A stretch of 64,000 nt of DNA. Source: Haliclona indistincta (lineage: Eukaryota > Porifera > Demospongiae > Haplosclerida > Chalinidae). Under the pieces are notes generated by a model, which saw only the letters and a program-made list of their open reading frames with translations, searched no databases and had not been told where the DNA came from. Shown in pieces: positions 31,313-42,870 of this stretch. Numbering within the stretch: the stretch's first letter is position 1; every line of letters starts with the position of its first letter. Both the position numbers and the translations under genes were made by a program. The stretch is from NCBI GenBank assembly GCA_964017065.1, contig OZ024789.1, forward strand, positions 6,266,191 to 6,330,190, written 5' to 3'.

Positions 31313-33197
31313 ATGTACCGCCTCGAGCTCATTTGGACACTCGTATTTACTGGTACAGTGATCTCCTGTGGTGCTCAAATAACGTCATCGTGAGCCAGTA
31401 ATGTCCTGATGATGCTGTCGTCGCATTTACTGGTTCCTCCACTGTAGATACGATGTTCAGTATGTTTCTCAAAGAAGTGATTGCGAAAGTCCTCCGCCCA
31501 CAGCTGAGCTGAGTTCACGTAGTAGAGATGTAGGTCCGTTCAGTGAGTGGAGCCTTCGTGGACACATTGCAGGCAAGTGCAGCTGATAACTTGAGTGCGG
31601 CATTCGTCATAATTATTTTCGCTGTGTCTCCGGTCCCGGCAACGGGATCGACCTTTCTATAGTTGCAGCTCGAGTTGCAGTCCCGGCAACGGGATTTAGG
31701 AGGTCCTAGCTACTAAACCCAAGACCCTAAAAACCTAAAAACCTTCGCCGCTAACTGTGCAAACTCGGGAGGGTGTCCTAACCCGGGCCTTCGGCCCTTG
31801 GTAACCCTAAGCCTAAGGATCGTCGGGAGGGTCGTCCTAACCCGGGCCTTCGGCCCTTGCATGGTACGCCTAAGGATCGTCGGGAGGGTCGTCCTAACAG
31901 GGCCTTCGGCCCTCGGTAAGCCTAAGGAACGTCGAGCATTTAGCTAAAAACTTACACGCTTTATAGTGTAAGTCTGTAGAAAAAAAACAAAAAAAAACGC
32001 ATAGAGCGAGAATCGAACCCAGAACACTGTATTACAAGCCACAATACTAAACCGCTGAGCCACCGGAACCTGCTGGCTGATCCATGCTACAAACAAGCCT
32101 TTATATTACCAGTGCCGGTACTATAAGATAGAAAGGTCGATCCCGTTGCCGGGACCGGAGACACAGAAAGGTCGATCCCGTTGCCGGGACCGGAGACACA
32201 GTGAATTACTTTTATTATGATTTTACTCCAGGCAACTGCACTAACATACAAAGCCGCCCTAGCATCCAGAATGGAACCCAGTTTAGAGTGGAGCTCAGTC
32301 CTGCAGCCTCTTGTTGGTGCGTGACGGTTACTGTGGGCGAAAGTGATGCACCCGGCCTTGTCCAAGGAAATAATTTTAACTGTGGCACAAATCAACCAAA
32401 TGGATCAATGTTATGTGCTCAACAAAATCAAACCACGTCGTTTCTCTCTATGATTGTTACGATTGAACCAATAAAATTGGCTCCTGATTCATTTGATATT
32501 CAATTGCAAGAATGTAGTGCAATCATGTATTCCACATACAATAGTCAAGATATTGCAATTGCATATCAGAATATGTTTGAACCACTTGCTTGCCAGAACA
32601 CATGCTCCACATTTCCACTTATTCCAGTCAGCAAGACGACAGAAAAGTTAATGTAAGTGCATACTTCTTTATACAGACTCAATTAATGTCAATTTTCTGT
32701 CCTCAAAAATACAGAAATGTCACCATTCACTTCTCAATGATATTGAAGTACAACAACCCTATGCCAACAGACTGTGCTAATTTAAATGCTGCAAATGAAG
32801 GAATTTTGCTGAAAGCTAACTCATCAGACTCTACTCACTATCTTCATTTCTACTATGGTCAGAATACTCACAAGTCAACTGGTTCAAGAGTACCGCTGGT
32901 GGAGATCCTTGCTAACCAGACACTAGTTAATCTTACCTATTCTAATGAAAGTTTTGTTGTATCTGGAACTTTTGTTAAAGAAACTGGACTTCGTAACTTT
33001 TCCCTTGACATAACTCAGTTAAAAGAAGTAGTTTCAATTACATGGGAGCAGCATGCAAGGACACCAGCTGGCCATGAGTGTGATCTGTGGTCACTTGACA
33101 ATGTGTTTGTCATTGCAAAATCTGGGACTAGAAATAAAACCATCTTTAGTGAAGATTTTCAGAACATGCAGTAAGTATGAGTTTGAGTAATAAGTAT

Positions 33198-33273
<76 letters not shown>

Positions 33274-36200
33274 TTTGTTTACAGTGCTTATGGATGGACT
33301 CGTATGTCCTCAGTGATTGATCATGGGAACACAATCTGCTCTGTTAATAACTCCTATTGCCTCTATTCCAAGGGACGAAATGACATTTCAGATAATTTCC
33401 GCTTTGCAAGGACTCCCCCGATAGACTTCAGGCCTGTGACTGCAGTGAAGCCTTCACCTGCTCCATTGACAGGATCTCTACAATGTCAAGATGGACTGAA
33501 ACCACTGTAAGCTGTCTTTGATCTGTGATATTTTAGCTAGATATTATTCATGTAACTGACTTCCATGTTTATTATTGGAATGTTTATTATACAGATTAGT
33601 GAAATTTCAGCTTCAGTTCAGAAAGTTTCCATATCCTTCTGTTTCTACTAGCTCAGCTCCTAATACAGTTGTGCTGAGTGTATCTGAATTAGGACCACAA
33701 GCTCATTATGCCCCTGTTGCTGACACGAACTGGCCTTTTTTCAATGCAGCAGAGAAATACTTTTACTCATCAGCTGGAAACATTCCTGTCTACTCACCAC
33801 ACCCAAATCAGGTTACTATGGCTACAGCTTGTGTCAATGTGACCGATAGAAAGTCTTTGGAGATCATTTGGAGACAGGATGAGTTTAAAAGTGGTTTCGA
33901 TCTCTGGTACCTGCACATTGACGAAGTGATATTGGACAATTTCAGCATCAGTGATTTAATTCGAAAAACTAACAGTGAAAGGTACATTATTAGCTGATAT
34001 AGCTGTGCCCTATAGCTTGCTCAAAACAATGGTCTATGATATCAAGAAGTGTTTGTTGTTTAAAGATTTTAATGAGAGCAAAATTAATTTGTTTTAGCAT
34101 GCACATGAAAAACTGCTCTACAGCATTATACAGTACATATAAAGATGTCTTATTTTCATGCAGTTATATCCTATCCAAATTCAATGATGAAGAAACTGCT
34201 GCAAGTATTTGCGGTATTACAGCTGATTTTGGTGATATATTCAGTCTGACTGGCAATGATACATCTGCTCCTCGTCTTGTCAATCTTACACTAGACGTAA
34301 CGCACATCTTTCCAATTGCAAAGCCCATAATTTGCCCGAGTGACGGAATTTGGAATGCAACTACCAACTGTACCGTTTCAAATGCTGAATCTTGTTTCAA
34401 TAATGCAACTTTGAGTAAGTCCACAATAGAAACTGATGCAAGTACGTACAGCGGGAAATTTTGATTTAATAAACGTTTTGGCGAATTTGACAAAATTGTC
34501 AGGCATTCACCCAAATAAAATTTGCCCAAATCTGCTTTTTCTATTGTGAGCCAGGTGCTGGGCGCTAAAATTAAATGCAAATTCGCCAAAATTTTGTTCC
34601 TAATTTCCAGTTATATGGTAAATATCATATTGTTTCAATAGTGCAGCTGAATTGTTGCATTGCATTAACATTAAGTATAGTTGCATGCTGTTACCCAATT
34701 CTGTAGGCAACTGAGGTTTTAGAGGGTTTGGAAGAACCACCTAAGTCTCCAGAATGCTTTACCATGCTTGCATGGCTGTTCATAGTAACAGCTAGTGTTC
34801 CTATAAAGACAGGCCTGGGCATATTTAGGTACCACAATGAGGGGTTTTCTACAGTTTGAAAAGCTGATGGTTAATGCCTAATTTTGTTTAATTATATGCT
34901 TGATTGCAATACTATTGTGTACTCACAGGAACACGTATTTGTCATTGCAATGGTTCGTGGGGACCGGTGCATTGCACACATTCTTTGGCTCTTGCAAGAG
35001 AACTGGTACATTTTTCAATGTTTCCTAATGTAGTCATGCATGCAACACTTGTGCATTTCTTTAGATTGAAATATCACCAGTACAAGGCTTGGACACATTG
35101 ATCAGTGTACCGCAATATGACGTGACAAACATGGAAAGATTTAGAATATTGGATGACGCTTTCAAAGCTGCCTTAAGTGAAGGAATAACTCAGCGATTTG
35201 TTAAGGTGAGGGACACCAGATTGCAGTTTGCTAGATGATTCACTCATTTTGTGTTTCAGGATGCTGTTCAAATTTTGCTGGATGCTATTGACGCGGCAGA
35301 GGTAAACACATCTATGATGAGGCATTCTCTTATCATTATAATACTTTCACAATGATTATTCTTAGAACACAGATGATTATGACAGTCTTCCTGACCTGTT
35401 CTCTCTGGTGGATAGAGTTGCAAGAGAGCTGAGACAAAATATTACCATAAATACAGCAAGTTATGGTAAGGCCGCTGTGCGTGCTTACAACACAATTTTT
35501 GAATGTTCGATATAATTATTATGATCACGTATTATGTCATTGAAAATACTGCAATGAAATCCTTCCGATTCAGACACCCTTGAGGCCCACATATGGTGTC
35601 TTGATTAGAGAGCTGTCTTAATTTCATGGATTGATAAATGTACAATGTATCAATTTGTCACTCACAGTATCCACAAGTCTAGACTGTTGTTGCTTTAGGG
35701 CAGGACTCACATAAGTAGAAGCATGTACCAATCTGACCATACATGTATTACTAAGCAATGTGTTTGTTTTTCAGTGTTAAAAGTTGAAGAAGTGTACCAT
35801 GATAGAGAGTCCTTTCGACCAATTAAAGTTGACAATAACTACATTATGCTGCCGAGTGAACTGTTTAGCGAATTAACTGAATCAGGTTCATTTCAAAATG
35901 CATGAAAAAAAACAGCTGTCACTGGTCTATGTTTTACATAGAATTCCTTGTGTCCATCTACTTCAAAAACATATCACATTTGCTTCCTAATAAGTAAGTT
36001 GCACTATGCAGAAGTGCTCACCAAAAACTGCATCAGTCATCGATGATGAGAAAAATCAATTTTTGAAGTTTGTGGTAAAGTTGTAACTATTATTTTTTTT
36101 ATTTTTCAGCACTGTCTCTCCAGTGATTGCTTCTAGTTGCGAGTCTTGCAAAAATTATAATCTAGACAAAAATGTGACAGTATTTTTCGATTTGCCTCTA

Positions 36201-39057
36201 CAAAATGACAGTGTATCCAGATGTATGTTCATAAATTTACAGTAAGTGAGGTAAAATTTGGTCATGCGTATGTTATTATTCTTTTCTGCCTGTAGGAATG
36301 TGTCGAGAGATGGTAAATTCTGGATTGATGATGGCTGTACGACTATTACATTTGACAATGGCTCTATAATGTGTTCATGCAACCATCTCACACATTTTGC
36401 GATTCTGCTTAGTCCTGGAGTTTCTGTGAGTACTAAATAGTCAAGATTTACCATCAGGGCTTCAACTTAACTTGAACTTAACCAGCGGGGCTAGTAGAAT
36501 CAAATTTTAACCAGTTTCTACTAGCATAATCAAATATTTTATGCATTTATGAACTTGCTTCCAGTCAAATTCTGCAGTAAGTCTAAGTATCTCTAACGAG
36601 CTGGTCTACCAACCTGTGCATTTTACTAGCCCGAAAAATTTACTAGTCTTGAGCTGGCGGGCTAGTGTTAATCGAAGCCCTGTTCACAATAATAATGTGA
36701 TTTCTTTTGTTCAGATACCTATCGAACACCAAAGAGCTCTTACAGTGATAGGACAAGTATTTGTCGCTATTTCACTGGTGTTTTTGGCTATCACTTTTTT
36801 CGCATACGTGTTACAAAGGTGTGTTGGAAGAATATTATGTTGACTGTCAACTTCAAACATAAAGCAGGTCGTTGTGGAACATGCGTAACTACATTCACTG
36901 TATGTTGTGTGTCAACTTGTTCGCCGCTCAACTTGTGTTTGTAGTGGGTGTGGAGAGAACTGAGAACGAGGTATTCTGAACATTTCACACAGCATGTACA
37001 TAAGTATTGTGACAATCAAAGTACCGTGTTCATGTCTATCCCTGATGTAGGCTGTTTGTTCTGCCATTGCTATTTTGCTCCACTACCTGTTCCTGGTGGT
37101 GTTCATGTGGATGCTGATGGAGGGTGTGGTCTTGTATGTAGCACTGGTGAGGGTGTTTGTCAAACACACTCTGCGTTACATCATTGCTTTCACAATAGTC
37201 AGCTACGGTAAGTGCTTGCATAAGATCGAAACTTTGCTTTGAGTGCTCAATTTTTTGAGGGCAGGTGTCCCACTGGTTTACATTGGTGCAGTTGCTCCAG
37301 TTGGGCTACTAGTGAGCACAAACGGTGTTGGTAACCATTATGGACTTTACAACGAAACAAGTGGACAGATATTAGCGTGAGTTCTGTGAAGTCAGCAAAA
37401 TGATCAGAAGTACTTCTTCTGTACTATTTCTAGTTGTTGGTTGCGATATGACACTCACTTTATCCTGGCTATGATAATACCAGTTGTGCTTATTATAATA
37501 GTGAGTTCCCTAACTAACTTACAATGAGCAATTTAGTGACATGCTGTTTTCATTCCAGTTGAATCTTGGATTCATGACAATGGCACTTGTGGTCATGCGG
37601 CGTCATCTCAAAAAAGGGAGAAAGAAGTCAGAAGTTGACATAGCTAGGTGAATATGCTTGTACTTTGTGAATACATACTTTTATAACCTTTATGCATGCT
37701 TCTTTGTGTGCAGGCACTGGTTGAAAGTGATAATTTCACTGGTGATTGTCATGGGGATAGCATGGATTGGAAACTTGCTTTTCTTTGACATCAACCTGCT
37801 CTTCATTGCTTACATCATGACCATATTCATTGCTGGTCAGGGACTCATCATCTTCATCTTGTTTGTACCGCTCTCAAAACAAGTAAGTCTTGATGACTCG
37901 ATTATTGTACCTTTGAGTCAAAATCTCTTTTGCATGTTAAAAATTCTGTAACCGAGCATTATCTATTAAGTGTATAATTATTTTATACCCCTGCTTTGTG
38001 CATGTATACATATAAGCATATATTAATTTTTACATGCTATGCTGAGTACTGAGAAAAGGACATTCCGAATAAAGGTCACAATAGAATTCACCTCCATCCA
38101 AAGGACACTGTTGATGATCCCAAACACTTGTTTTCCAATACCTATAGGAAGAAGACTGCTTCTTTATTATAGGACAAAACCCTTGTCCTAATGGGTACTT
38201 ATAGATTCCACTGATACTGCAATATTATTTCTAAAACTAACTAAAATTTTGATACAGCAAAGATACATGCAATAGTTTCTGTGACCGTCATTGTCATCTC
38301 TAATATGCCTAACTGCATGCAGTGATAATATTTTTGTTTGTTGTTGCAAGCGTAAATCATTGCCTGTGGTGCACTTGTTTGTCTCTACTATAGGTGAGAG
38401 AGGCATATACTAAATGGTGGAAAATGAAACAGTCCCAGTCGACATTTCTCAGTCGAGTATTCAGATCATCACTCCTTCACGGCTCAGTAAGTATCTAAAA
38501 ATTAATGTGAAATGACATTATTTTTTGTAGTCGGGTGAAAAATCTAAGAAGCAACATAAACCCTGTAATGGAGGATATGAATTGGGCACTTTTGATAGAA
38601 GTAAGTTCTAATGCAATTTCAACCATATATACTCACCACGTGCAGAATGCTGCATATACATGTGTTACTTTTCCTCTATCAGTGATTTTAATTCAATTTC
38701 TTTATAGCTAAGAGCCCAAACCGTTCTTCGGAGGAGTTGCATTCAAGAGAGTACGATAGTATTCCACAATTTACTAAAGAAGAGAGCAGCTCTGTCTCAA
38801 GAGAAGAGGACACTGCTCGATATCAGACAATTTCAAAAGATACTCCTCTCTTTTCTTCCAAATACAATGCTCTGGTTCAGTCTGATTCAAGCGACACAGC
38901 TGCAGTTGATACACTATCAACGGATAAAGAGACAGGTCAACTGAACGGCACTTCATATGAGAATGAATGCTACTATGAGACAATTTCAACAACAGATGAA
39001 GACAACAAATCAACTCATGATCATGAGTACCAGACATTTAATGTTGAATTTAATTAA
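31313..39057 (+). CDS. Adhesion GPCR, copy A (5' end disrupted by insertion)
   Basis: Exons inferred by comparison with copies B and C: 31313-31389 (signal peptide), a broken exon 2 (to 32652), 32715-33170, 33285-33506, 33595-33981, 34164-34414, 34929-35005, 35065-35205, 35260-35301, 35366-35465, 35775-35885, 35942-35993, 36110-36241, 36296-36425, 36715-36818, 36868-36970, 37051-37207, 37265-37376, 37434-37500, 37559-37647, 37714-37882, 38394-38486, 38531-38600, 38708-39057. Exons 3-24 are open and in phase and encode ectodomain modules, GAIN domain, GPS (CSCNHLTHFAILL), 7TM (MLMEGVVLY in TM3) and a ~170-residue tail. In exon 2, a TGA lies at 31,592-31,594, followed by a ~576-bp TIR/SINE insertion. 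Unless another first exon is used, no secreted full-length product can be made. Confidence 0.75.
31624..32199. mobile_element. Composite TIR element carrying a SINE, inside GPCR exon 2
   Basis: Left end GTGTCTCCGGTCCCGGCAAC, right end its reverse complement GTTGCCGGGACCGGAGACAC; the right terminal repeat is present twice in tandem (about 32,125-32,160 and 32,164-32,199). Between them lies the SINE. It splits coding sequence that is continuous in copy B (CTGATT... then GATTTTACTCCAGGC). Similar AATTA-TTTT sequence on both sides may be a target duplication. Confidence 0.75.
31700..32090 (-). mobile_element. tRNA-derived SINE, copy 2
   Basis: On the minus strand the head has an A box TGGCTCAGCGG (32,052-32,062) and B box GGTTCGATTCT (32,009-32,019) with a CTTGTAA anticodon loop, closest to threonine tRNA (UGU) by eye. 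An A-rich linker (about 31,981-31,998 on the plus strand) separates it from a body of three tandem ~58-bp repeats (31,766-31,935), each with a GGGAGGGT-GTCCTAAC core and the hairpin GGGCCTTCGGCCC. It is not a functional tRNA gene: the anticodon stem pairs poorly and the acceptor end is unpaired. Confidence 0.75.
33199..33270 (+). repeat. (CT)36 at a 3' splice site
   Basis: A pure CT run ending 14 bases before the acceptor AG of GPCR exon 4, serving as an extended polypyrimidine tract. The paralogous intron has about 13 CT units in copy B (46,992-47,018) and a short interrupted tract in copy C (63,660-63,688). Confidence 0.9.
36455..36682. mobile_element. TIR element in GPCR intron 14 (copy A)
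   Basis: Ends CAGGGCTTCAACTT and ATCGAAGCCCTG, with inner arms GCGGGGCTAGTAGAATC / GCGGGCTAGTGTTAATC-like. Present at the same intron position in copy B (53,608-53,837) and copy C (60,286-60,515), so the insertion predates all three copies. hAT-like ends; superfamily uncertain. Confidence 0.7.
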
Positions 39058-39288
39058 AAAGCTGACTTCAGACAGGTTATACGATTACTTCATTGAAAAA
39101 CTAATTATTTTACCTTTCATTATTTCATCACTTTATGCACTTGTTCAGAAAGTTATTGCTAATGTACTTTTCTAAACATCAAAATTTTGCTTCTGATAAG
39201 ATATTGGCTGCTAAAGCCCTGTAATTTTGTGAAGCCCTAGCCTCAAGTAGCCATAGAGCAATATTATATCAAGAGAACACGAAGGACT

Positions 39289-39775
39289 TCAGTCCACATG
39301 AGTGATATAGCCAGTACAGTTGTAGGCGAAGGTTTTCTGATCATTTGTTAGTTTTTTCATCTGCTCAAGTGCTTGTACGGGAAAGTCAGCCATCATCACA
39401 TCAGGTGGGACCTGCATTCCATTCTGAATGCCCTGAACTGAAATACAATTGGCAGGACTTATAATTAGTATTGCTAATCTAGCTACCTACATGTACCTGT
39501 GCAAAAATTCTTGCTGACAGGCGTTTATTGCTAAATCTTCCTGTGAAGACCTGGCTGACTGTGACTGCTGCTCTCTGGGTTTTTACATGTGATTCTCTGA
39601 CCTGTATGAAAGTCTGTGCACTCATAAGTGTGAGTGTGTACCTGAACCTTACATTTCCTCTTTATACAACTTTGCTTAATTACATCTTCTATTCCCTCCA
39701 AATTTGGTTTGTCCTTACAGAATACACATTGTCCACATTCTTCATTGTACAAACACCCATCACAATCACCACATC
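39289..39775 (-). CDS. CXXC zinc-finger protein, 3' exons (copy A)
   Basis: The exon at about 39,648-39,775 encodes an almost canonical CXXC domain (RCGDCDGCLYNEECGQCVFC, then KQSCIKRKC), the unmethylated-CpG-binding zinc finger of CFP1, KMT2, DNMT1 and TET relatives; all eight cysteines are present. The usual KFGG motif reads NLEG, produced by two compensating indels relative to copy B. Probable following exons are 39,497-39,540 (RFSNKRLSARIFAQ) and 39,289-39,432 (GIQNGMQVPPDVMMADF to GYITHVD, stop); their join to the CXXC exon is uncertain. Upstream exons are not recognised. It is convergent with the GPCR, 231 bp apart. Family member not identified; possibly already decaying. Confidence 0.6.
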
Positions 39776-40856
39776 TTGATTACATCTTGACAGAGTTGTA
39801 AAAATGGAATAAAATCTATCATAGAATGCAGCTAATAAGTTTAAACTGATAGTGATCAAAAAAGTAACAGGAACAAGTAAAGTAAAATTGTTTTAATAAA
39901 ACAACTAATAAGTGTAGGGATGATGCTTGCAAAAGTAAAGGAACAAGATGAGATGATGCTTGCAAAATTAATCCTTTAACCCCTATTGACGCCTTTAGGC
40001 GTCATAATTGACTCCACCTACTCTAGACGTCATAAGTAGTGTGAAAAGTGCTCTAGAAAGGTCAAATCAAGTTTATTTGCAAAGTACCTGAAAAAACCCA
40101 CTGTTTTTCGTCGCCCTCTCCACTAAACCACATACTTGCCTATGAGGCCTGATGGTATAGTCAACGGACCATAGTCATGCATGCACACACGGCGCGTACA
40201 GCAACCACAGTGACCATCAAACGGTATTTAGAACAAAAAACCATTGTTACTTGATGGCCTCACCCTACATAACAGAGTTCAATTCTTAGACAGTGTCAAT
40301 AAATAAAAAGAGAAGCTGACAGTGCCCGGCAAGCGGAAATTAGTCATGACCTTGATTTATACCAGCAGCAGTCTTATAATAGTACAGATCCGCGCTACTT
40401 CAAACATGGAAAATCCTAGCCCTAGCTAGCTTGCTAATCTGAACGCACATGAAATTTAATGCGGTTGCGAATAATTATCATTACGTGCTAGTGAATGTCT
40501 TTAATGTGTACATTAATTATCTCTTTTTTTAGTCTGAATAGTACAAGACAAGCTGTTTATAATTATTAGCAAGGATATCACGAACTGGAAAGAGATAAGG
40601 AAGATCATGTGTGCACAGTGAAGAAATGATAAAGCAGTCAACAGCAGAGATATGACTAATGATGTACAAATACAGACAAACAAATGACAAACATAAAATA
40701 AGAAAAAAATTCAAGATTTCCATTATAAAGATCCCATAACAATGTTATCTTTGCAGAGTATGCACTGTTACCTACATAAGGTGAAAATGATAATAGACCT
40801 ATTGTAGTGATTGGATGCGTGCGTGCAAGTAGGTGCGTAAGTCAGCAAGAAATACA
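39776..40856. other. Spacer between segmental copies A and B
   Basis: Contains the dispersed repeat with TTTAACCCCTATTGACGCC (39,975-40,140) and the right edge of copy A at about 40,815. Copy B begins at about 40,857. No supportable coding exon; any 5' exons of the CXXC gene would have to lie here. Confidence 0.5.
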
Positions 40857-41067
40857 ACTCCACATAACAACATGACATGGCATGACACAGGAGTTCTGCA
40901 GTTAAAATGAGCATGCTGTTATTATTTTGTACGTGTATTTTAGTTCTTAAAAAAAGGTTCTTCAACTTTTTTCCGTTGTCTCATCACAAACAAGGTTTTA
41001 GTAACATTGACAAAATTCTAGGAAGCTGTTACCATCAATATTTTCCAAAGTAAACAATTCATCAAAT

Positions 41068-41324
41068 GTGAGCGGATTTGAGAAAAGGGGTCACTTCGCG
41101 CATGTAATTTTCGAACTAACGCATGTTTTCAACTTGCTGGCATTCATCCAAATTTGGTCCCATGGCTCTAAAATTTGATATACAGCAAGTAGAATGATCA
41201 AATATTATGTACAAAAAATTTCATTGAGTTTCAATAATATTTGACCGACTAACAGCCATTTGAAAACAGGCGTGCGTTCAAAAATTACATGCGCGAAGTG
41301 ACCCCTTTTCTCAAATCCGCTCAC
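41068..41324. mobile_element. MITE with ~46-bp near-perfect TIRs (copy B only)
   Basis: GTGAGCGGATTTGAGAAAAG at the left, exact reverse complement at the right, continuing through GGTCACTTCGCGCATGTAATTTT on both arms. Copy A has an empty site (AATTCATAAATTGG), and AAAT flanks the element on both sides, indicating a 4-bp target duplication. Confidence 0.85.
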
Positions 41325-41637
41325 AAATTGCAAGCTACATTCTCCAGGAACAGTACACATACATACATGTACATACATGACTAAACTGTTATGAAAGCTA
41401 ATATTCCAACATTAGTACTGTTGATTTTACATGTCGTTGAATCTGACATCACAGGTGCTTACTCTAGAAGCTGGGCTAGGTTTTTATCACACAAGAACTC
41501 ATGCATTTTGCTCTCTACACAAACTGCAGAGAATTGCAAACAAAACTAGCTATCCAGAGTTTCAGTTAGAGAGAAAAGCTCTTTTTGAAGGTTCTTTTCT
41601 TGACTTCCCAATGAGTCCTAACTGTACGTACCATCTA

Positions 41638-41818
41638 CAGTGAAACCTCTCCCAGGCGGACACCATTGGGACCAACAAAATTGCCCATTATAGAGAGGGT
41701 GTGTCCTCTGGTCAGGGGTTTATTATACATTATGTGAGTTATATTTGGGATTAAGTGAGTGTCCATTATAGAGAGGGTGTCCTCTGGAGAGGGGTGTCCG
41801 CTAAGAGGGGTTCCACTG
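41638..41818. mobile_element. Pogo/Tigger-like MITE
   Basis: CAGTGAAACCTCTCCCAGG at the left and AGAGGGGTTCCACTG at the right with flanking TA. Full-length member of the family at 26,079. Confidence 0.75.
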
Positions 41819-42321
41819 TACTTTAGCTATCATGCTATGCATTGACACGTAGAGCTGACCTTTCTCTTGGCTAGTCTCAGACAGCTTGCTATCTGTCACC
41901 AAAATTCTTCCTCTGCTCTTTTGCTAGAGTGTGAGCTACAGAGAACATGCAATACATATTAGCAGATTCAAACATTTATGGGCTATAGATTCAAAATGTA
42001 TGCTCCAATAGCTTCAAAAATTAATGTATGGGCTACAGATTCAAAACTTTTTGGGCTAAAAATTCAACAACACTTGGGCTATAGAATCAGCCAAAGCAAC
42101 CAATGTAAGTCGTTTGAGTATTTCCTCATTTTTTAGGCTGTATACAAATACACAGTAATGTATCTAACATTTCTTCAAAGGCACATGAACATGAACACAG
42201 CAAGATCAGAAGTTATACTACGACATGTACAAGTAGCTATCAACTGATGCTCACAATAACCCTGACCAACGCCTCACTTGAGCCTAGCTTCCTACATTCT
42301 CTCAATACGGCAACAATCATG

Positions 42322-42870
42322 TAGTGTTGTATTGGTATACTAATACTAAAACTAAAACACCTTATACTAGAGGGTATTTTGTTTTAGTATACTAAACTAA
42401 TAGTAATACTAGAAGATCAATCATGGCTGTACTAAACTAAAACTAGAACTATAAGTAAATTCTCACTGCAAACTAAACCATAACTAAATTTTTATCATTT
42501 AGTTTTAGTGTCCAGCTTCCTCAGCCCCAGCCAGTAGAGCGTGTTTTTCGACAGTAGGAGAAGCTACAACTGAAAGCGAAATCGACTAACAGATTTAAAC
42601 TTAGAGCGTGAAGTATTTCTTAAGCAAAATAAAAGGTACTTGTGACTGCACAATCATATGTACTTGTATAGAATGCCCAATTTTATACCAAAACTATAAT
42701 TCAATTTGGTATACTAAAACTAAACCAAATTAAATGTGTTATAGTATACTATACTAATACTATAACTAAAACATATGAAAGTGATTACTATAACTAAAAC
42801 TAAAACTAGAATAAATTTATCCTGAGGAAAATACTAATACTAAAATGGAATCTGGCTACTAAAACAACAC
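42322..42870. mobile_element. AT-rich insertion with repeated ACAATCATG flanks
   Basis: Starts AGTGTTGTATTGGTATACTA and ends TACTAAAACAACAC; its ends are partial inverted repeats (TGTTGTATT / AAACAACA). ACAATCATG stands on both sides and occurs once at the empty site in copy A, so an 8-10 bp target duplication is likely, as in hAT elements. The interior is built of ACTAAAACTA / TAGTATACTA motifs with no coding capacity. Confidence 0.65.

Larger units (their letters stand above)
26541..40815. repeat. Segmental duplication, copy A
   Basis: About 14.3 kb collinear with 40,857-57,967. Shared landmarks in order: TATTTTAGTTCTTAAAAAAGG at the left edge, STUB1-like exons, head-to-head adhesion GPCR, convergent CXXC exons, and at the right edge GCACTGTTACCTACATAAGG followed by GATTGGAT. 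Introns and intergenic DNA match as well as exons, so the duplication is recent. Copy A has private sequence at about 28,620-29,165 and the SINE/TIR insertion at 31,624-32,199. Confidence 0.85.

Noticed and set aside
32000..32072. Functional tRNA-Thr gene
   Set aside because: A and B boxes are good, but the acceptor and anticodon stems do not pair properly and the same sequence recurs as a SINE head.
35886..35941. Frameshift in the GAIN domain between exons 11 and 12 (TGA after FQNA)
   Set aside because: A 56-bp GT-AG intron restores the frame, and it is conserved in all three copies.
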